Assembly (NCBI RefSeq): GCF_001469955.1
Contig: NZ_LOPU01000037.1
Coordinates: 1 to 64,000 of the forward strand
Direction: 5' to 3'
Source of the DNA: Haloprofundus marisrubri
Lineage (GTDB): Archaea > Halobacteriota > Halobacteria > Halobacteriales > Haloferacaceae
DNA length: 64,000 nucleotides
Each line of letters starts with the position of its first letter. The stretch's first letter is position 1. The position numbers and the translations under genes were made by a program. Under the pieces are notes generated by a model. That model saw only the letters and a program-made list of their open reading frames with translations, searched no databases and was not told where the DNA came from. Positions 33,566 through 41,778 of this stretch are shown here, piece after piece.

Positions 33566-34489
33566 TTACCGTCGGAGCAGACGGTCCGCACACGTCTCGG
33601 CGGCGACGGTAACGCCGAACGACACCGAGTCGGACTGGACGACGTTGCCGACGGTGTTCGGGAGCGTCCACTCGACGCCGAGGTGGTGGGTACCGGGTTC
33701 GACGCAGCGTCCGCCCGCGAGCGCGACGTTTTCGACCCGCGAGAGGCCCGACAGCGGTCCGTCGTACACGACGTGGTCGCGTGGCCCGCGCTCGTCTTTC
33801 CCGGATTCGTCATGCCAGAGCGTGACGTGGAGGAACTCCTGTAACTCGCCGACGTCGTCGGTGTCGTCGCCATCGCTCCGTTCGGGTTCGGTCCGGCCGT
33901 TCTCGGCGGTGTCGTACAGCTCGCCGTCGACGGTGAGCGTCGCGTCGGTTCCTCGGAGTTCGACGACGAAAGAGGCGGTGCCGCTGTGGCCGGGGAGAAG
34001 GTTGCCCACTCGGACCGGTTCGGATGAAACGCGACGGAGCGAGACGTGGGCTTTGTCGGTCGTTTCGCCGTCACCGCCGCCGTTCCCGGACGAATCCTCG
34101 CCGTCTCGGTCGTCGCCGCTGCCCCGACTGTCCCGACTGTCGTCGTCAGCGGACGCGTCGGTTGGTCCGTCTCCGCCGGAGTTGTCCGCGTTTCCGTCGC
34201 TGACGTCCTCGACGTCGTCGGACCCGCCATCGTCGACGCCGTCGGCGTCGGCATCGTCGTCCTCGGCGTCTTCGCTTGCGCTGCTGCCGCTGTCGGCACC
34301 GGTCGGTGTCGGCGTCCGACCGCCGTCTCTGGTCTCGACGCCCAAATCGAAGCCCGACCCCGAGTCGCCGGTCGGGTCGCCGAGCAGTTGCTGGGCACCG
34401 ATACCGCCGCCGAGTCCGCCGAGGACCAGCGCACCGATGCCGAGGAGGGTGCGACGCCGAGACGTCGACGACCCACTATCGTCGGTCAT
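33566..34489 (-). CDS. Secreted SipW/TasA-like domain protein with Tat signal and acidic linker
   Basis: A 307-residue exported protein. The twin-arginine signal reads SRRRTLLGIGALVLGG (10-25). A highly acidic Ser/Gly/Asp linker runs from about 41 to 146. The C-terminal domain (147-307) shares the order PGxSG, DVGEL and VGNxxQSDS with the neighbouring upstream protein: LLPGHSGTASF, DDVGELQEFL, and NTVGNVVQSDSVSF. This suggests both belong to the TasA/camelysin-like (SipW-dependent) group. It may form or decorate surface fibres. Start at 34489 chosen because upstream frame overlaps low-complexity sequence. Cotranscription with the upstream gene is plausible (194-bp gap). Confidence 0.75.
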   Translation of the reverse strand: MTDDSGSSTSRRRTLLGIGALVLGGLGGGIGAQQLLGDPTGDSGSGFDLGVETRDGGRTPTPTGADSGSSASEDAEDDDADADGVDDGGSDDVEDVSDGNADNSGGDGPTDASADDDSRDSRGSGDDRDGEDSSGNGGGDGETTDKAHVSLRRVSSEPVRVGNLLPGHSGTASFVVELRGTDATLTVDGELYDTAENGRTEPERSDGDDTDDVGELQEFLHVTLWHDESGKDERGPRDHVVYDGPLSGLSRVENVALAGGRCVEPGTHHLGVEWTLPNTVGNVVQSDSVSFGVTVAAETCADRLLRR

Positions 34490-34683
34490 AAACGGCTCTC
34501 GGCGGAGTCGAACCGCCGGACGCGCCGACGCAGCGTGGTGTGCTGCGGTCGCAGAGAGCCGGGGGAACGACGGAAGTCGCACCCGAGGCAGCCGTCCGCG
34601 GCCACCGGCGGCCGCGACGGAAGGGAGCAGCGATGGCGAAACCGCACGGGAAGGTATCACTTCCGCGTCCGGTTGCGAACCGT

Positions 34684-35997
34684 TCAGTCGTCGTCTTCGT
34701 ACTCGACGAACATGTTGAGACCGTAGTTGCCGTTCCGCGGCACCGCACCGCTGCCGCCGAGGAACGTCATCGTCCCGCTGACGGCGAACTCGTCGGCGGC
34801 GATGTTTTCGAGCAGGACGCCCGATTTCGCGCCGTTCTCGGCGAGTGCGCTGGTCGGCCCGTCGATGCTGCGACCTGCGACTTCGATGTCGGACAGCTCG
34901 AAGTCGAAAGCGCCGTTGTCGGACTTCCCGAGCAGGCCGACTGTACCGGTGTGGTCCGTCGAGTCGAAGCCGTCGAAGCTGAGCGTCTTACCCGCGACCT
35001 CGAACGTCGCGCCGTCGTCGTGGTCGAACGAGAGCGTGAACGCGTACGGCGTGTCGAAACGCCAACTCGTGGAGTCGGTGTCGCCGTCTGCGGGTTCGTT
35101 GCCGAGGAACAGGTTCCAAGTGTCTCCTTGGTTGTTCGTTACCGCCTGTGCGTTCCACTTGTAGCCGTCGTAGGCGAACTGGGGGAAGTTTGGTATCGTG
35201 GAGCTCTTGACCGGGCACGGGTTGATGGTACCGTCGCTGTGGCGCGCCTGCAGCGCGTGGAATGCCAGGTCGAACTCGATGGAGTCGCTTTGAATCTCGT
35301 TGCCGACGGACTCGAAGTCGATGCTCCACTCCAAGCAGAGACACGGACCGGTGATGTTGCCGGCTCTGTTCTCCATGGTGTACGGCTTCTGGCGGCCGGG
35401 CGTCAGGATTCCCTCACGCATGCGGGCGTCGAGCGGGACGCCGGTGCTGAGTGTCTGGAGTACCTCGGTGAGCGTGCCGCTGGTGAGGAGGGTGTCGTCG
35501 TCATCGTCGTCATCGTCGTGCTGGTCGTTGTCTCCGTTCTCGCAGTAGAGAAGACGTGCGTCGATACTGTCGGCGAGTTCGCCGACGTCCGTGCTGTCGT
35601 CGCCCGCGCTCCGTTCGAGACCGCTGCGGTTGTTCTCTCCGTTCGAGAGGAGGTCACCGCACGCCCACATGTACGCGGGGTTGTCCTCGATTTCGAAGCA
35701 GAACTCCAGACAGCCGGAGTCGCCGGGCTTCACGTCGCCGAGTGTGTACGTACCGACTGCGGGCCGGCCGTCGACGCTGCCGCTGAGGTCGCCGGAGTCG
35801 TCGCCCTCCGCGCCGTTGTACTTCGTCGTGTAGTCGACGGTGAGGTCGAGTTTGCCCGCGGTGAACGCGTTCTCGGTGAACGACTCTTGGTCGCTGAAAT
35901 ACGCGGTCGTTCCGAGACCGGCACCAGCGGACGCGATTCCGACGGTTCCGATTCCGAGCAGTACGTTGCGGCGCGAGACGTTGAGTTTCTCTTTCAT
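34684..35997 (-). CDS. Secreted SipW/TasA-like protein with extra C-terminal beta-rich domain
   Basis: A 437-residue exported protein. The N-terminus shows a twin-arginine-like VSRRNVLLGIGTVGIASAG (8-26) merging with a SipW-type sequence, TTAYFSDQESFTENAFTAG (30-48) then KLDLTVDYT (49-57). The TasA-like part ends near VGNEIQSDSIEFDL (231-244). An eight-Asp run (161-168) sits in the middle. From about 262 a second beta-rich domain follows (YKWNAQAV, WNLFLGN, FTLSFDHDDG), resembling a choice-of-anchor W type domain. Seven cysteines (96, 100, 113, 152, 219, 221, 261) are unusual for a haloarchaeal secreted protein and could form disulfides. No SipW signal peptidase gene is in the window. Confidence 0.75.
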   Translation of the reverse strand: MKEKLNVSRRNVLLGIGTVGIASAGAGLGTTAYFSDQESFTENAFTAGKLDLTVDYTTKYNGAEGDDSGDLSGSVDGRPAVGTYTLGDVKPGDSGCLEFCFEIEDNPAYMWACGDLLSNGENNRSGLERSAGDDSTDVGELADSIDARLLYCENGDNDQHDDDDDDDDTLLTSGTLTEVLQTLSTGVPLDARMREGILTPGRQKPYTMENRAGNITGPCLCLEWSIDFESVGNEIQSDSIEFDLAFHALQARHSDGTINPCPVKSSTIPNFPQFAYDGYKWNAQAVTNNQGDTWNLFLGNEPADGDTDSTSWRFDTPYAFTLSFDHDDGATFEVAGKTLSFDGFDSTDHTGTVGLLGKSDNGAFDFELSDIEVAGRSIDGPTSALAENGAKSGVLLENIAADEFAVSGTMTFLGGSGAVPRNGNYGLNMFVEYEDDD

Positions 35998-36082
35998 TGG
36001 TGTCCACGTCGTCCGGCGGGGCCCGACGACCTATCACCGCCCAAGAACTGTCGGGTAATAGGTACGAGCCACGTGCCGGGTT

Positions 36083-36162
36083 GCTAATCTGTGCTGAGGG
36101 GTGTCTAAGCCCGTCTGAGACCGCGCTAACGCCGTCGATAAGGCGTCTAATCGTCGGTTAGC
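36083..36162. promoter_or_regulatory. Helically phased CTAA/CTGA array (21-bp period)
   Basis: NCTAA occurs at 36083, 36104, 36125 and 36146, exactly 21 bp apart. Half-way between lie CTGA at 36094 and 36115 and GATAA at 36137, so an element recurs every 10-11 bp over seven turns. The array ends in TTAGC (36158-36162), the inverse of the first GCTAA. It is in the 275-bp divergent gap between the SipW-type gene and the cysteine-cluster gene. Looks like cooperative binding sites on one face of the helix. Confidence 0.6.
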
Positions 36163-36272
36163 ACGGACCGTTCGGGAGGTACGGACGCCGTACTCGGCCG
36201 GTCGAAGGCGAACAGAGACGATTCGCCTCCGGCACACGACAGTTTATGCGACGCCGCACCGACCTGCCGGGT

Positions 36273-37139
36273 ATGAAGGTGAACTGCGAGGGGTGCGCCG
36301 GTTGCTGTATCGACTGGCGGCCGGTCGCCCCCGAAGCGCTCGACCACGAGCGCCGCGGGCGGCGCGACCCGCTCGACGACACCTACAACCTCGTGCCGTT
36401 GACGCGTGACGAGGTGAAAGCGTTCCTCGACGCGGGTCTCGGCGACGCGATGACGCCGCGACTGTTCCGCGCCGACGAGGGACCGAACTCGGTTCGCGTC
36501 GACGGCTACGACCTCGCCGCCATCGACGGCGGTCCCGTCTTCTACGTCGGCCTCCGCAAGCCGCCGAAACCGGTCGGGCCGTTCGGTCTCGACGCGACGT
36601 GGCTCGACGCGTGCGTCTTTCTCGACCCCGAGACGCTCCGCTGTCGAATCCACGAAACCGACCTGTATCCGACGACCTGCGCGGACTACCCCGGACAGAA
36701 TCTTACGCTCGGCACGGAAACCGAGTGCGAACGCGTCGAGCGAAGCTACGGCGGCGACCGCCTGCTAAACGACGACCCGCCGGAACGACTCCGAGGGTTG
36801 GCGCTCGGCCCGCAGGCGCTCGGCGCGAAACTGTTCGTCTACCCCGACCCCGAAGAGCTGGCGGGCGTCGTCGACCGCCTCGCCGCGGGCGAGACCACCG
36901 ACGCCGACCGGGCGCTGTTCGTCGGCGCGGCCGTCGGGTCGCGGCCGGGGACGACTGCCGTCGACGAGGCGAAAGCCAAATCCGGCCGCGAGCGTGCCCA
37001 AAATGCATCGTCGTGGGCAAGTACAGTCGTCGAGATGTGGACCGGACAGGCGGGTCGCCGCGGCAGCGACGCTCGGAGCGTCACCGACGCCGCCGAACGT
37101 GAGGAGCGACAGGGCGCGCCACCGGCCGCGGAGTGGTGA
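36273..37139 (+). CDS. YkgJ-family cysteine cluster protein
   Basis: A 288-residue protein of the zinc/iron-chelating CxxCxxCC family. Start MKVNCEGCAGCCIDW (Cys5, 8, 11, 12), then a middle Cys in DACVFLDPETLRCRIHE and TTCADYPG; the spacing is that of the YkgJ domain. These are predicted metal-binding proteins of unknown reaction. The C-terminal 80 residues are acidic and low in conservation. A TTTATG box lies about 25-30 bases upstream of 36273. An in-frame ATG at 36246 would add nine residues. Confidence 0.88.
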   Translation: MKVNCEGCAGCCIDWRPVAPEALDHERRGRRDPLDDTYNLVPLTRDEVKAFLDAGLGDAMTPRLFRADEGPNSVRVDGYDLAAIDGGPVFYVGLRKPPKPVGPFGLDATWLDACVFLDPETLRCRIHETDLYPTTCADYPGQNLTLGTETECERVERSYGGDRLLNDDPPERLRGLALGPQALGAKLFVYPDPEELAGVVDRLAAGETTDADRALFVGAAVGSRPGTTAVDEAKAKSGRERAQNASSWASTVVEMWTGQAGRRGSDARSVTDAAEREERQGAPPAAEW

Positions 37140-37188
37140 CTGGAAAAACAGCGAGAACAGTTAACCGACTCACGCCCTTTTGTCACCT

Positions 37189-38175
37189 ATGAAGGTCCTC
37201 GTGACGGGAGCGACCGGGTTCGTCGGTGGACGACTCGTTCCGGCGCTTCGGACCGCCGACCACGACGTGACGGTGCTGGTCCGTGACGCCGACCGATACG
37301 ACCCACCGGCGGGCGTCAGCGTCGTCGAAGGCGACCTGCTCGAACCGGACGACTGCGAACTCGTCGTCGGCGACGGACCGACGGGCGAACAGTCGCTGTC
37401 GACGCTGTTGGACGCACTGGAGATAGAGGCGGCGTACTACCTCGTCCACTCGATGCAGGCCGGAAACGACTTCGAAGAGCGCGACCGACGCATCGCCCGG
37501 CGGTTCGTCCGCGTGGTGAACGACACCGACGTCGAGCGCGTGCTGTATCTCGGCGGCCTCGGCGAGGAGCGAGACGAACTTTCGAAACATCTCCGCTCGC
37601 GACGGGAGGTGGAGTACATCCTCTCGCAGGGCGAGTACGAGTTGACGACGCTGCGGGCGGCCATCATCATCGGCAACGGCAGCGCGAGTTTCGACCTCGT
37701 CGAACAGCTAGCGCGGCGACTCCCGGTGATGGTGACGCCGCAGTGGGTACAGACGAAGTGTCAACCCATCGGCATCGACGACGTCGTCGCGTACCTCGTC
37801 GGCATCCTCGACCATCCCGAGACGGCGGGTGAGATGTACGAAATCGGAGGTCCGGACGTGCTGACGTACGACGAGGTACTCCGCGAAACCGCCCGACAGA
37901 TAGGTCGACGGCTGACCATCCTCCCCGTACCCGTCTTGACGCCGCGACTGTCGGCGTACTGGGTCGGACTCGTCACCGACGTGCCGGCGAGCATCGCCCG
38001 GCCGCTCATCGACGGTCTGAAAAACCCCGTCGTCGTCGACGACGACCGAATCGAAGACATCGTCCAGTTCGAGTTGACGCCGTTCGACGAGGCCGTCTCG
38101 GCGGCGCTCGGCGAGGGTGAAGGGCGGGAGACGACGCCGGTGGCGGACGCGACGAGCGCACCGAAAGCCGACTGA
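37189..38175 (+). CDS. NAD(P)H-binding atypical SDR (complex I NDUFA9/YwnB-like)
   Basis: A 328-residue Rossmann protein with MKVLVTGATGFVGGRLVPAL at the N-terminus (the GATGFVG motif at residues 7-13) and IIIGNGSASF near 160-170. It lacks the Tyr-x3-Lys of classical epimerases, placing it with atypical SDR (a5-type) proteins often annotated as nucleoside-diphosphate-sugar epimerase. Substrate unknown. Start at 37189 fits the first beta strand; CCTTTTGT stretch at 37176-37183 is too close to be the TATA box. The next gene follows after 29 bases. Confidence 0.85.
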   Translation: MKVLVTGATGFVGGRLVPALRTADHDVTVLVRDADRYDPPAGVSVVEGDLLEPDDCELVVGDGPTGEQSLSTLLDALEIEAAYYLVHSMQAGNDFEERDRRIARRFVRVVNDTDVERVLYLGGLGEERDELSKHLRSRREVEYILSQGEYELTTLRAAIIIGNGSASFDLVEQLARRLPVMVTPQWVQTKCQPIGIDDVVAYLVGILDHPETAGEMYEIGGPDVLTYDEVLRETARQIGRRLTILPVPVLTPRLSAYWVGLVTDVPASIARPLIDGLKNPVVVDDDRIEDIVQFELTPFDEAVSAALGEGEGRETTPVADATSAPKAD

Positions 38176-38204
38176 ACGACGAGGGGACGGAGACGAAGAC
38201 AGGA

Positions 38205-38948
38205 ATGCAGGAACCGCAGTACGACGAGGCGACAGAACCCGAACCAGTGTACGGCGACACGTGGGTGTACGAGAGCATCGTCGGTGCACTGCCCGGTATC
38301 GACCTGACGGAGTGGCAGGCGGTGCTGCTCCAGATAGCTATCTTCGAGATATCCGTGTTGTTTCTCGCGTGGGCGTACGACCTCTGGAACGCCGCGCTCG
38401 CGGGAACGGCGGCGGTGTTCGTCGCCGCCGTCGGCAGCATCGCCATGGTCCGTATCGGCGAGGGCACGCGCTCGCTCGACCTCCCGACGTCGTATCAGCG
38501 ACTGCTGTTCGGGTCGCGTATCGAAGTGGTGCTCACCGTATTGGCGTTCATCGCGCTGATTACGCATCTGTTCGTGTTCGACCCCGAGCGGGCGGCGAAC
38601 CCGCTGGTCACGACGCTGTTCGGCGAGCAACCGGACGTGATTCCGGTGTATCTGATGTTGCTCGTCCTCTGGGACCTCTGTTACCGCATCGGTGCCTCGT
38701 GGTGGGCGTCGGTTGTCGCGCTGTGGCGTTCGTATCGGTTCACGTTCGACGGCGAGACGGCCGCCGAACTGCGACGCGTCGACCTGATGAACGTCGCGTT
38801 CGGACTCGCACAGTTGGTGCTCGTCCCGTTTATCCTCGACCGGCCGGTGTTGCTGTTCGCCGTCGGCGGCCACGTCGTCGCCGTCACCGTCGTCTCGGTG
38901 GTGGCGATGCTGACGCTCGACGTCGAGACGGGCGGCGAAAACTGGTAG
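38205..38948 (+). CDS. Membrane protein of unknown function (247 aa)
   Basis: A protein with about six hydrophobic helices between residues 40 and 240 and a polar acidic N-terminus (MQEPQYDEATEPEPVYGDTW). Notable segments are LAWAYDLWNAALAG and WDLCYRIGASWWASVVALWR. I do not recognise the family beyond haloarchaeal integral membrane protein. Adjacent to the SDR gene on the same strand, probably one operon. Confidence 0.75.
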   Translation: MQEPQYDEATEPEPVYGDTWVYESIVGALPGIDLTEWQAVLLQIAIFEISVLFLAWAYDLWNAALAGTAAVFVAAVGSIAMVRIGEGTRSLDLPTSYQRLLFGSRIEVVLTVLAFIALITHLFVFDPERAANPLVTTLFGEQPDVIPVYLMLLVLWDLCYRIGASWWASVVALWRSYRFTFDGETAAELRRVDLMNVAFGLAQLVLVPFILDRPVLLFAVGGHVVAVTVVSVVAMLTLDVETGGENW

Positions 38949-38952
38949 TCGA

Positions 38953-39129
38953 CTACTGGCCGTCTTTCAGCTTACGGAACTGGTCGAGGAGGTCTTCCGT
39001 AGACTCGCCGGAGTCGTACTCGAGACGGCCGCGAAACTCCGTGCGCGCCTCGCCGAAGTCGGCATCGACTTGACTCGTTTTCTGCGCACGACGCTCGTGT
39101 TCGTCTTCGTCATAGGCTCCCATTGACAT
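38953..39129 (-). CDS. DUF5786-like small acidic protein (58 aa)
   Basis: A 58-residue soluble protein starting MSMGAYDEDEHERR and ending LLDQFRKLKDGQ, very like haloarchaeal DUF5786 proteins in length and composition. Two ATG codons lie in frame at 39129 and 39123. The first is preferred because a textbook TATA box (minus-strand ATTTATAG) lies 26-33 bases upstream. A perfect palindrome covers the start (39123-39139). Function unknown; likely cytosolic. The stop lies only 4 bases from the stop of the convergent membrane gene. Confidence 0.8.
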   Translation of the reverse strand: MSMGAYDEDEHERRAQKTSQVDADFGEARTEFRGRLEYDSGESTEDLLDQFRKLKDGQ

Positions 39130-39139
39130 GCTATGTCAA
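39123..39139. promoter_or_regulatory. Palindromic operator TTGACAT-N3-ATGTCAA over the DUF5786-like start
   Basis: A perfect 7-bp inverted repeat with a 3-bp spacer spans the predicted leaderless start (39129) of the minus-strand gene, from about -10 to +7. This position is ideal for a repressor that blocks transcription start. Confidence 0.6.
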
Positions 39140-39154
39140 CACTTAACAATTCCT

Positions 39155-39162
39155 CTATAAAT
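39155..39162 (-). promoter_or_regulatory. TATA box of the DUF5786-like gene
   Basis: The minus strand reads ATTTATAG, 26-33 bases upstream of the ATG at 39129. This is one of the clearest TATA boxes in the window. Confidence 0.7.
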
Positions 39163-39266
39163 ACATAACGGTTTCTCAGATTTCGAACACGGCTGACGTG
39201 AAACAGGGCGTACGTGGGCGGAACGCGCACGGAACACGTAAGGTGCCCCACTGGTAACTCCGCGTC

Positions 39267-40271
39267 GTGGCACGACCCCTGCGGTTTCGGCACGCGCCCG
39301 GTCGGTGGACGGAAGGGCGCGTCCGACACGACGTGTACTCCCATCTCGACTCGAATCTCGGTGCGACGATGCGACGGCCGTGGTTCAAGCCGCCCTCGGG
39401 CTACGAAGCCCGCCGTTTCGAGATGGACAACGGCGACACGGCGCTGTTCTGCTGGAACGACGACGGCGCGTACTGGCTCGGCAACACGGAGACGCCGAGC
39501 ACGCTCTGGCGAACGGACAAGTTCGGCTTCACCGAAGTTCCGTATCGGGTCCGGCGCTGGGCCGAACGGGAACTGCTCGCACAGTTACACGAGGAGACGC
39601 CGTGGCTCGAACCGTTTCCGCATCTCTCGTGGTTCTTTCTGCCCGTCTTCCTCTCGAAAGACGGCCGGCACACCACCCGGCAGTTCTTCGACGAACACGC
39701 CGCTGGCTTTCCCGACGCGACGCGCGACGAGGCGCTGTCCTTTTACGAGGAGTTTCTCTCGACCGGCGTGTTAGACGAGTACCGCGAACTGATGGCGGGG
39801 AAACTCGGTACCTCGAAACAGCTGGATTTGGTGCGGATGAGTGCCTCGATGGGCGAGTTCAACGCGGCGGCGCTGCTCACCGAGGCCGGGTACGACATCA
39901 CGCCCGAAATCGAGGTGACGACGGGACACTCGCTCGACTACCGCGCCGAGCGAAACGGAGACGGAACGCTCGTCGAAGTAACTCGGCCGCTGCCGACGGA
40001 CCGCCGTAGTGCCGGGACACCTGTCGCCGCCGTCCGCGACACGGCGGAGACGAAGACGTCGGGGCAACTGGAGCGACACGGCGGCGGCGTCACGCTGTTC
40101 GTCGACTGTTCGTCGTTCCCCGACGACGACTGGGCGTCCGTCCGCGGCGAGAAACCGGACGTTCGGCATCGACCGGCCGTCGTCTTCCGGACGCGACCCT
40201 CCGGACGCGTCGAAGCATATCGGAAAGGAAGCGTCCCGCTGGACTTAGACGGCGCTGTCGAGTGGGTCTGA
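39267..40271 (+). CDS. DUF5784 family protein
   Basis: A 334-residue soluble haloarchaeal protein. It starts with GTG (MARPLRFRHAPGRWTEGRV), then DNGDTALFCWNDDGAYWLGN and GGGVTLFVDCSSFPDDDW, all features I associate with DUF5784. No catalytic motif is recognised; the family is without assigned function. It is transcribed alone and divergent from the small DUF5786-like gene. Confidence 0.82.
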   Translation: MARPLRFRHAPGRWTEGRVRHDVYSHLDSNLGATMRRPWFKPPSGYEARRFEMDNGDTALFCWNDDGAYWLGNTETPSTLWRTDKFGFTEVPYRVRRWAERELLAQLHEETPWLEPFPHLSWFFLPVFLSKDGRHTTRQFFDEHAAGFPDATRDEALSFYEEFLSTGVLDEYRELMAGKLGTSKQLDLVRMSASMGEFNAAALLTEAGYDITPEIEVTTGHSLDYRAERNGDGTLVEVTRPLPTDRRSAGTPVAAVRDTAETKTSGQLERHGGGVTLFVDCSSFPDDDWASVRGEKPDVRHRPAVVFRTRPSGRVEAYRKGSVPLDLDGAVEWV

Positions 40272-40350
40272 GTCCGAGCAAAAGGAAGATAGCGATGGGC
40301 GAGTCGGTAGTACTGGCGGCCCGACACGCCCGCGATGGTGGGCTACGGCG

Positions 40351-40635
40351 TCAGAAGGACACCTGTTCGGCGTTGCCCTCGCCGAGGGTCGGCGCGTCCC
40401 GGTCGCTGTAGAAACGCCGACCGATGGCCTCGTGTCCGACGCCGGTGAGAATCGCGTCGTACACTTCGTTGGAGTCGGCGTACGTCTGCGCGCCGAGTCG
40501 TTCGAGGACGGCTCCCACCGTCTCCGAACCGTTCTGTAGGTGAATCGTCTCCGTGCCGTAGGCACTGACGAGTTCGTCGGTTGTCGCGGGGTACTCGTGG
40601 TCGGCAACGAGGTCGCCAGTTCTGTTCAAGCGCAT
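40351..40635 (-). CDS. DUF5789 family protein
   Basis: A 94-residue soluble protein. Start MRLNRTGDLVADHEYPATTDELV, centre NGSETVGAVLERLG, and C-terminal IGRRFYSDRDAP followed by EQVSF, a layout I associate with haloarchaeal DUF5789. Function unknown. Preceded by a strong TATA box (minus GTTATAAACC) about 22-31 bases upstream. Confidence 0.85.
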   Translation of the reverse strand: MRLNRTGDLVADHEYPATTDELVSAYGTETIHLQNGSETVGAVLERLGAQTYADSNEVYDAILTGVGHEAIGRRFYSDRDAPTLGEGNAEQVSF

Positions 40636-40656
40636 CGACTACAGCGACGCCGTTCT

Positions 40657-40666
40657 GGTTTATAAC
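40657..40666 (-). promoter_or_regulatory. TATA box of the DUF5789 gene
   Basis: Minus strand GTTATAAACC lies 22-31 bases from the ATG at 40635, consistent with a leaderless transcript. Confidence 0.65.
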
Positions 40667-40710
40667 GATTTTCCATGCACATCATTAGTCGGGATGGGAC
40701 ACCAATAGTT

Positions 40711-40730
40711 CCTTAATGGTCCTTAATGTC
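40711..40730. promoter_or_regulatory. Tandem 10-bp direct repeat CCTTAATG
   Basis: CCTTAATG occurs at 40711-40718 and 40721-40728, exactly one helical turn apart, in the divergent gap between DUF5789 and the PHP gene. Probably a tandem binding site. Confidence 0.45.
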
Positions 40731-40795
40731 GTTCGGCTGTAATCACGCGGCCGGACGGCGCGGCGCTTTTGACGAGGGGGAGTCCACCGATACGC

Positions 40796-41587
40796 ATGAC
40801 TATCGCCGGCGACCTCCACGTCCACACCACGGCCTCCGACGGCCGACTGACGCTCGACGAGATACCGGCGGCCGCACGGGCAGGCGGCATCGACGTGGTC
40901 GCCGTCACCGACCACGATACGTTTCATCCGGGCCTCGACGCCCCGGTGAGCGTCCGCGACGGCGTCACGGTGATTCACGGTCTCGAACTCCGCGTCGAAG
41001 GGCCGAAAACGCAGGTCGACCTCTTGGGGTACGGCGTTCGGCGGACGCCCGCGCTGACCCACGAACTCGACCGCCTCCAGCGAAACCGCGTCGAACGCGG
41101 CGCGGAGATGGTCGAGCGCGTCGAATCGTATCTCGACGTCGACCTCGACATCGAACCGCGACCGGGTATCGGCCGACCGCACGTCGCCCGCGCCATCGAC
41201 GGGAGCGACGCCGACTACGACTATCAGGGCGCGTTCGACCACCTCATCGGCGACGACGGCCCCTGTTTCGTCGCCCGTGAGATTCCGACGTTCGAAGACG
41301 GGGTGCGACTGCTCTCGGCGGCGTGTTCGGTCGTCTCGCTGGCGCATCCGCTCCGGTACAGTGACCCCGAGGCGGCGCTGTCGTTGGCCGGGGAGTTAGA
41401 CGCCGTCGAACGGTACTACCCGTACGGGTTCGAGGTGGACGAGACGCGCGTCGACGACGTCGTCGACGCGGAAGGCCTTCTCACGACCGGTGGAAGCGAC
41501 GCGCACGGGACAGAACTGGGCGTCTGTGGCGTACCCCCGAAAGCGTTTGCGGCGATTCGCAGCCGACTACCCGAAGCGGTGGCTTAA
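40796..41587 (+). CDS. PHP-domain metal-dependent phosphoesterase
   Basis: A 263-residue PHP-fold protein. Metal-binding motifs are DLHVHTTASDG (residues 6-16, His-x-His), VTDHDTF, HGLELRVEG and a late GGSDAHGTELG. Related enzymes hydrolyse nucleotide or RNA phosphoesters (for example 3',5'-bisphosphate nucleotide or oligoribonucleotide phosphatase); the substrate here is open. The start at 40796 puts the first metal motif near the N-terminus. The zinc-finger-like 54-residue gene follows after 26 bases. Confidence 0.9.
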   Translation: MTIAGDLHVHTTASDGRLTLDEIPAAARAGGIDVVAVTDHDTFHPGLDAPVSVRDGVTVIHGLELRVEGPKTQVDLLGYGVRRTPALTHELDRLQRNRVERGAEMVERVESYLDVDLDIEPRPGIGRPHVARAIDGSDADYDYQGAFDHLIGDDGPCFVAREIPTFEDGVRLLSAACSVVSLAHPLRYSDPEAALSLAGELDAVERYYPYGFEVDETRVDDVVDAEGLLTTGGSDAHGTELGVCGVPPKAFAAIRSRLPEAVA

Positions 41588-41613
41588 ACGCGCTGGGGAA
41601 CGAAGTGTGGAGT

Positions 41614-41778
41614 ATGCAGTGCCACTACTGCGACCGTGAAGCCGCGTTCGCCGCCGGCAAGGACGGTATTCGAGTCGGTCTCTGCGAGCAGCATTTCCGC
41701 GAGCGGATGGAAGAACTCGCCGAATCCGACGAGTTGGAGGCCTTGCGGGAGCGTATCGATGTGGACCGAGCGGAGTGA
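41614..41778 (+). CDS. Small Cys/His protein (54 aa; DUF6757-like)
   Basis: A 54-residue protein with Cys3, Cys6 (MQCHYCDREA), Cys24 and His27 in VGLCEQHFRERM, i.e. a Cys2-Cys/His zinc site, and an acidic C-terminal helix ending VDRAE. The layout resembles a haloarchaeal DUF of about 50 residues (I recall DUF6757, not certain). It follows the PHP gene closely and may form an operon with it. Confidence 0.75.
   Translation: MQCHYCDREAAFAAGKDGIRVGLCEQHFRERMEELAESDELEALRERIDVDRAE

Noticed and set aside
36034-36237. Minus-strand frame with heptad-like Leu spacing over the CTAA array
   Set aside because: Leu spacing comes from repeated TTA codons, rare in this genome; a regulatory array is the better explanation.
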